Source of the DNA: Planotetraspora thailandica
GTDB taxonomy: Bacteria > Actinomycetota > Actinomycetes > Streptosporangiales > Streptosporangiaceae
Direction of reading: 5' to 3'
Assembly (NCBI RefSeq): GCF_016863335.1
Contig: NZ_BOOR01000021.1
Coordinates: 62,001-126,000, forward strand
Length of the DNA: 64,000 bases
Under the pieces are notes generated by a model. The model searched no databases. It saw nothing but the letters and a program-made list of their open reading frames with translations, and was not told the origin of the DNA. A program made the translations under genes and the position numbers. The first letter of the stretch is position 1. Each line of letters opens with the position of its first letter. Below are positions 63,831-64,000 of this stretch, piece after piece.

Positions 63831-64000
63831 CGGACACTCCGTCCCGCCGGTCGACCGGCTTTTCGTTGCTCCTCATCGGGGAGCCGGTTGATCGGGTGAT
63901 CGCCGGTGGCCCACAGATGTTGTACGGCATAGGCACGCCAGGGCCGCCAGGCCGCGGAATGCCGGCTCAGTGCTCCAGGAGTCGACGGAAGCCCCAGCTC
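63827..64000 (-). CDS. C-terminal end of an AlkA-like DNA-3-methyladenine glycosylase
   Basis: The frame is open to the window edge; 57 residues are visible: ELGLPSTPGALSRHSAAWRPWRAYAVQHLWATGD and a short basic tail. The A-W-R-P-W-R-A-Y-A-x-x-H-L-W ending is characteristic of AlkA/HhH-GPD glycosylases (or of the AlkA part of an Ada-AlkA fusion). It removes alkylated bases and is coupled to ogt by an ATGA overlap, as expected for an alkylation-repair operon. Confidence 0.78.
   Translation of the reverse strand, partial: ELGLPSTPGALSRHSAAWRPWRAYAVQHLWATGDHPINRLPDEEQRKAGRPAGRSVR

Overview
The window is high-GC DNA (roughly 70% by eye) with dense coding, many GTG and some TTG starts, and actinobacterial synteny. 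Examples are lexA / LysM division protein / nrdR / nrdJ, a GuaB1-type IMP dehydrogenase paralogue, DUF4192, and an ATP-dependent LigB ligase. Several small lineage-type proteins and the GH75 chitosanase point to a filamentous actinomycete, most likely Streptosporangiales (Streptosporangium/Nonomuraea-like). The genus is inference. I saw no rRNA, tRNA, transposase, phage genes or cas genes.

Layout. 1-13 kb: end of a DUF1772 membrane protein, secreted chitosanase, methyltransferase, SpoIIE-type phosphatase/kinase, SDR, a divergent TetR/efflux pair with duplicated operators, two GlxA-type AraC regulators beside a rhodanese and an MFS transporter, a Pth2-type peptidyl-tRNA hydrolase and a membrane-anchored protein. 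13-28 kb: housekeeping and conserved genes (CASTOR/POLLUX-like channel, Maf, EI24, SRPBCC, tyrosine phosphatase, Nudix, DUF4192, LigB, GT39, FKBP, stress protein, GuaB1). 28-36.5 kb: a lipid-looking block: alpha-methylacyl-CoA racemase, 2-hydroxyacid dehydrogenase, a TmsA/TmsB-like pair for 10-methyl-branched fatty acids, and two tandem 424-residue P450s. 36.5-50 kb: a disordered membrane protein, leuS, a SecA homologue that has lost its ATP-binding loop, a MalY-type PLP enzyme, then the SOS/ribonucleotide block with three SOS boxes and two NrdR boxes. 50-56 kb: secreted enzymes (M14 peptidase, DUF1080 protein, sugar dehydrogenase with PKD) and a 56-residue peptide gene. 56-64 kb: exonuclease, von Willebrand pair, an ECF sigma / anti-sigma / ABC operon, Ogt, and the end of an AlkA-like glycosylase.

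Two things stand out. First, four intergenic arrays (near 9.2, 27.5, 33.5 and 35.0 kb) share a 20-base core (CGTGATCATGCAGAAGTTCG) repeated at a 53-base period. The 33-base interval keeps an in-phase GANCTG-like motif, and three of the four arrays end in the same 12-base truncated copy. The arrays abut gene ends, supply stop codons for two proteins and bracket the P450 pair. Second, the gene at 41577-43940 is a full-length SecA-like protein in which the ATP-binding loop and the arginine-finger motif have been replaced: an apparent pseudo-ATPase encoded by an intact reading frame.
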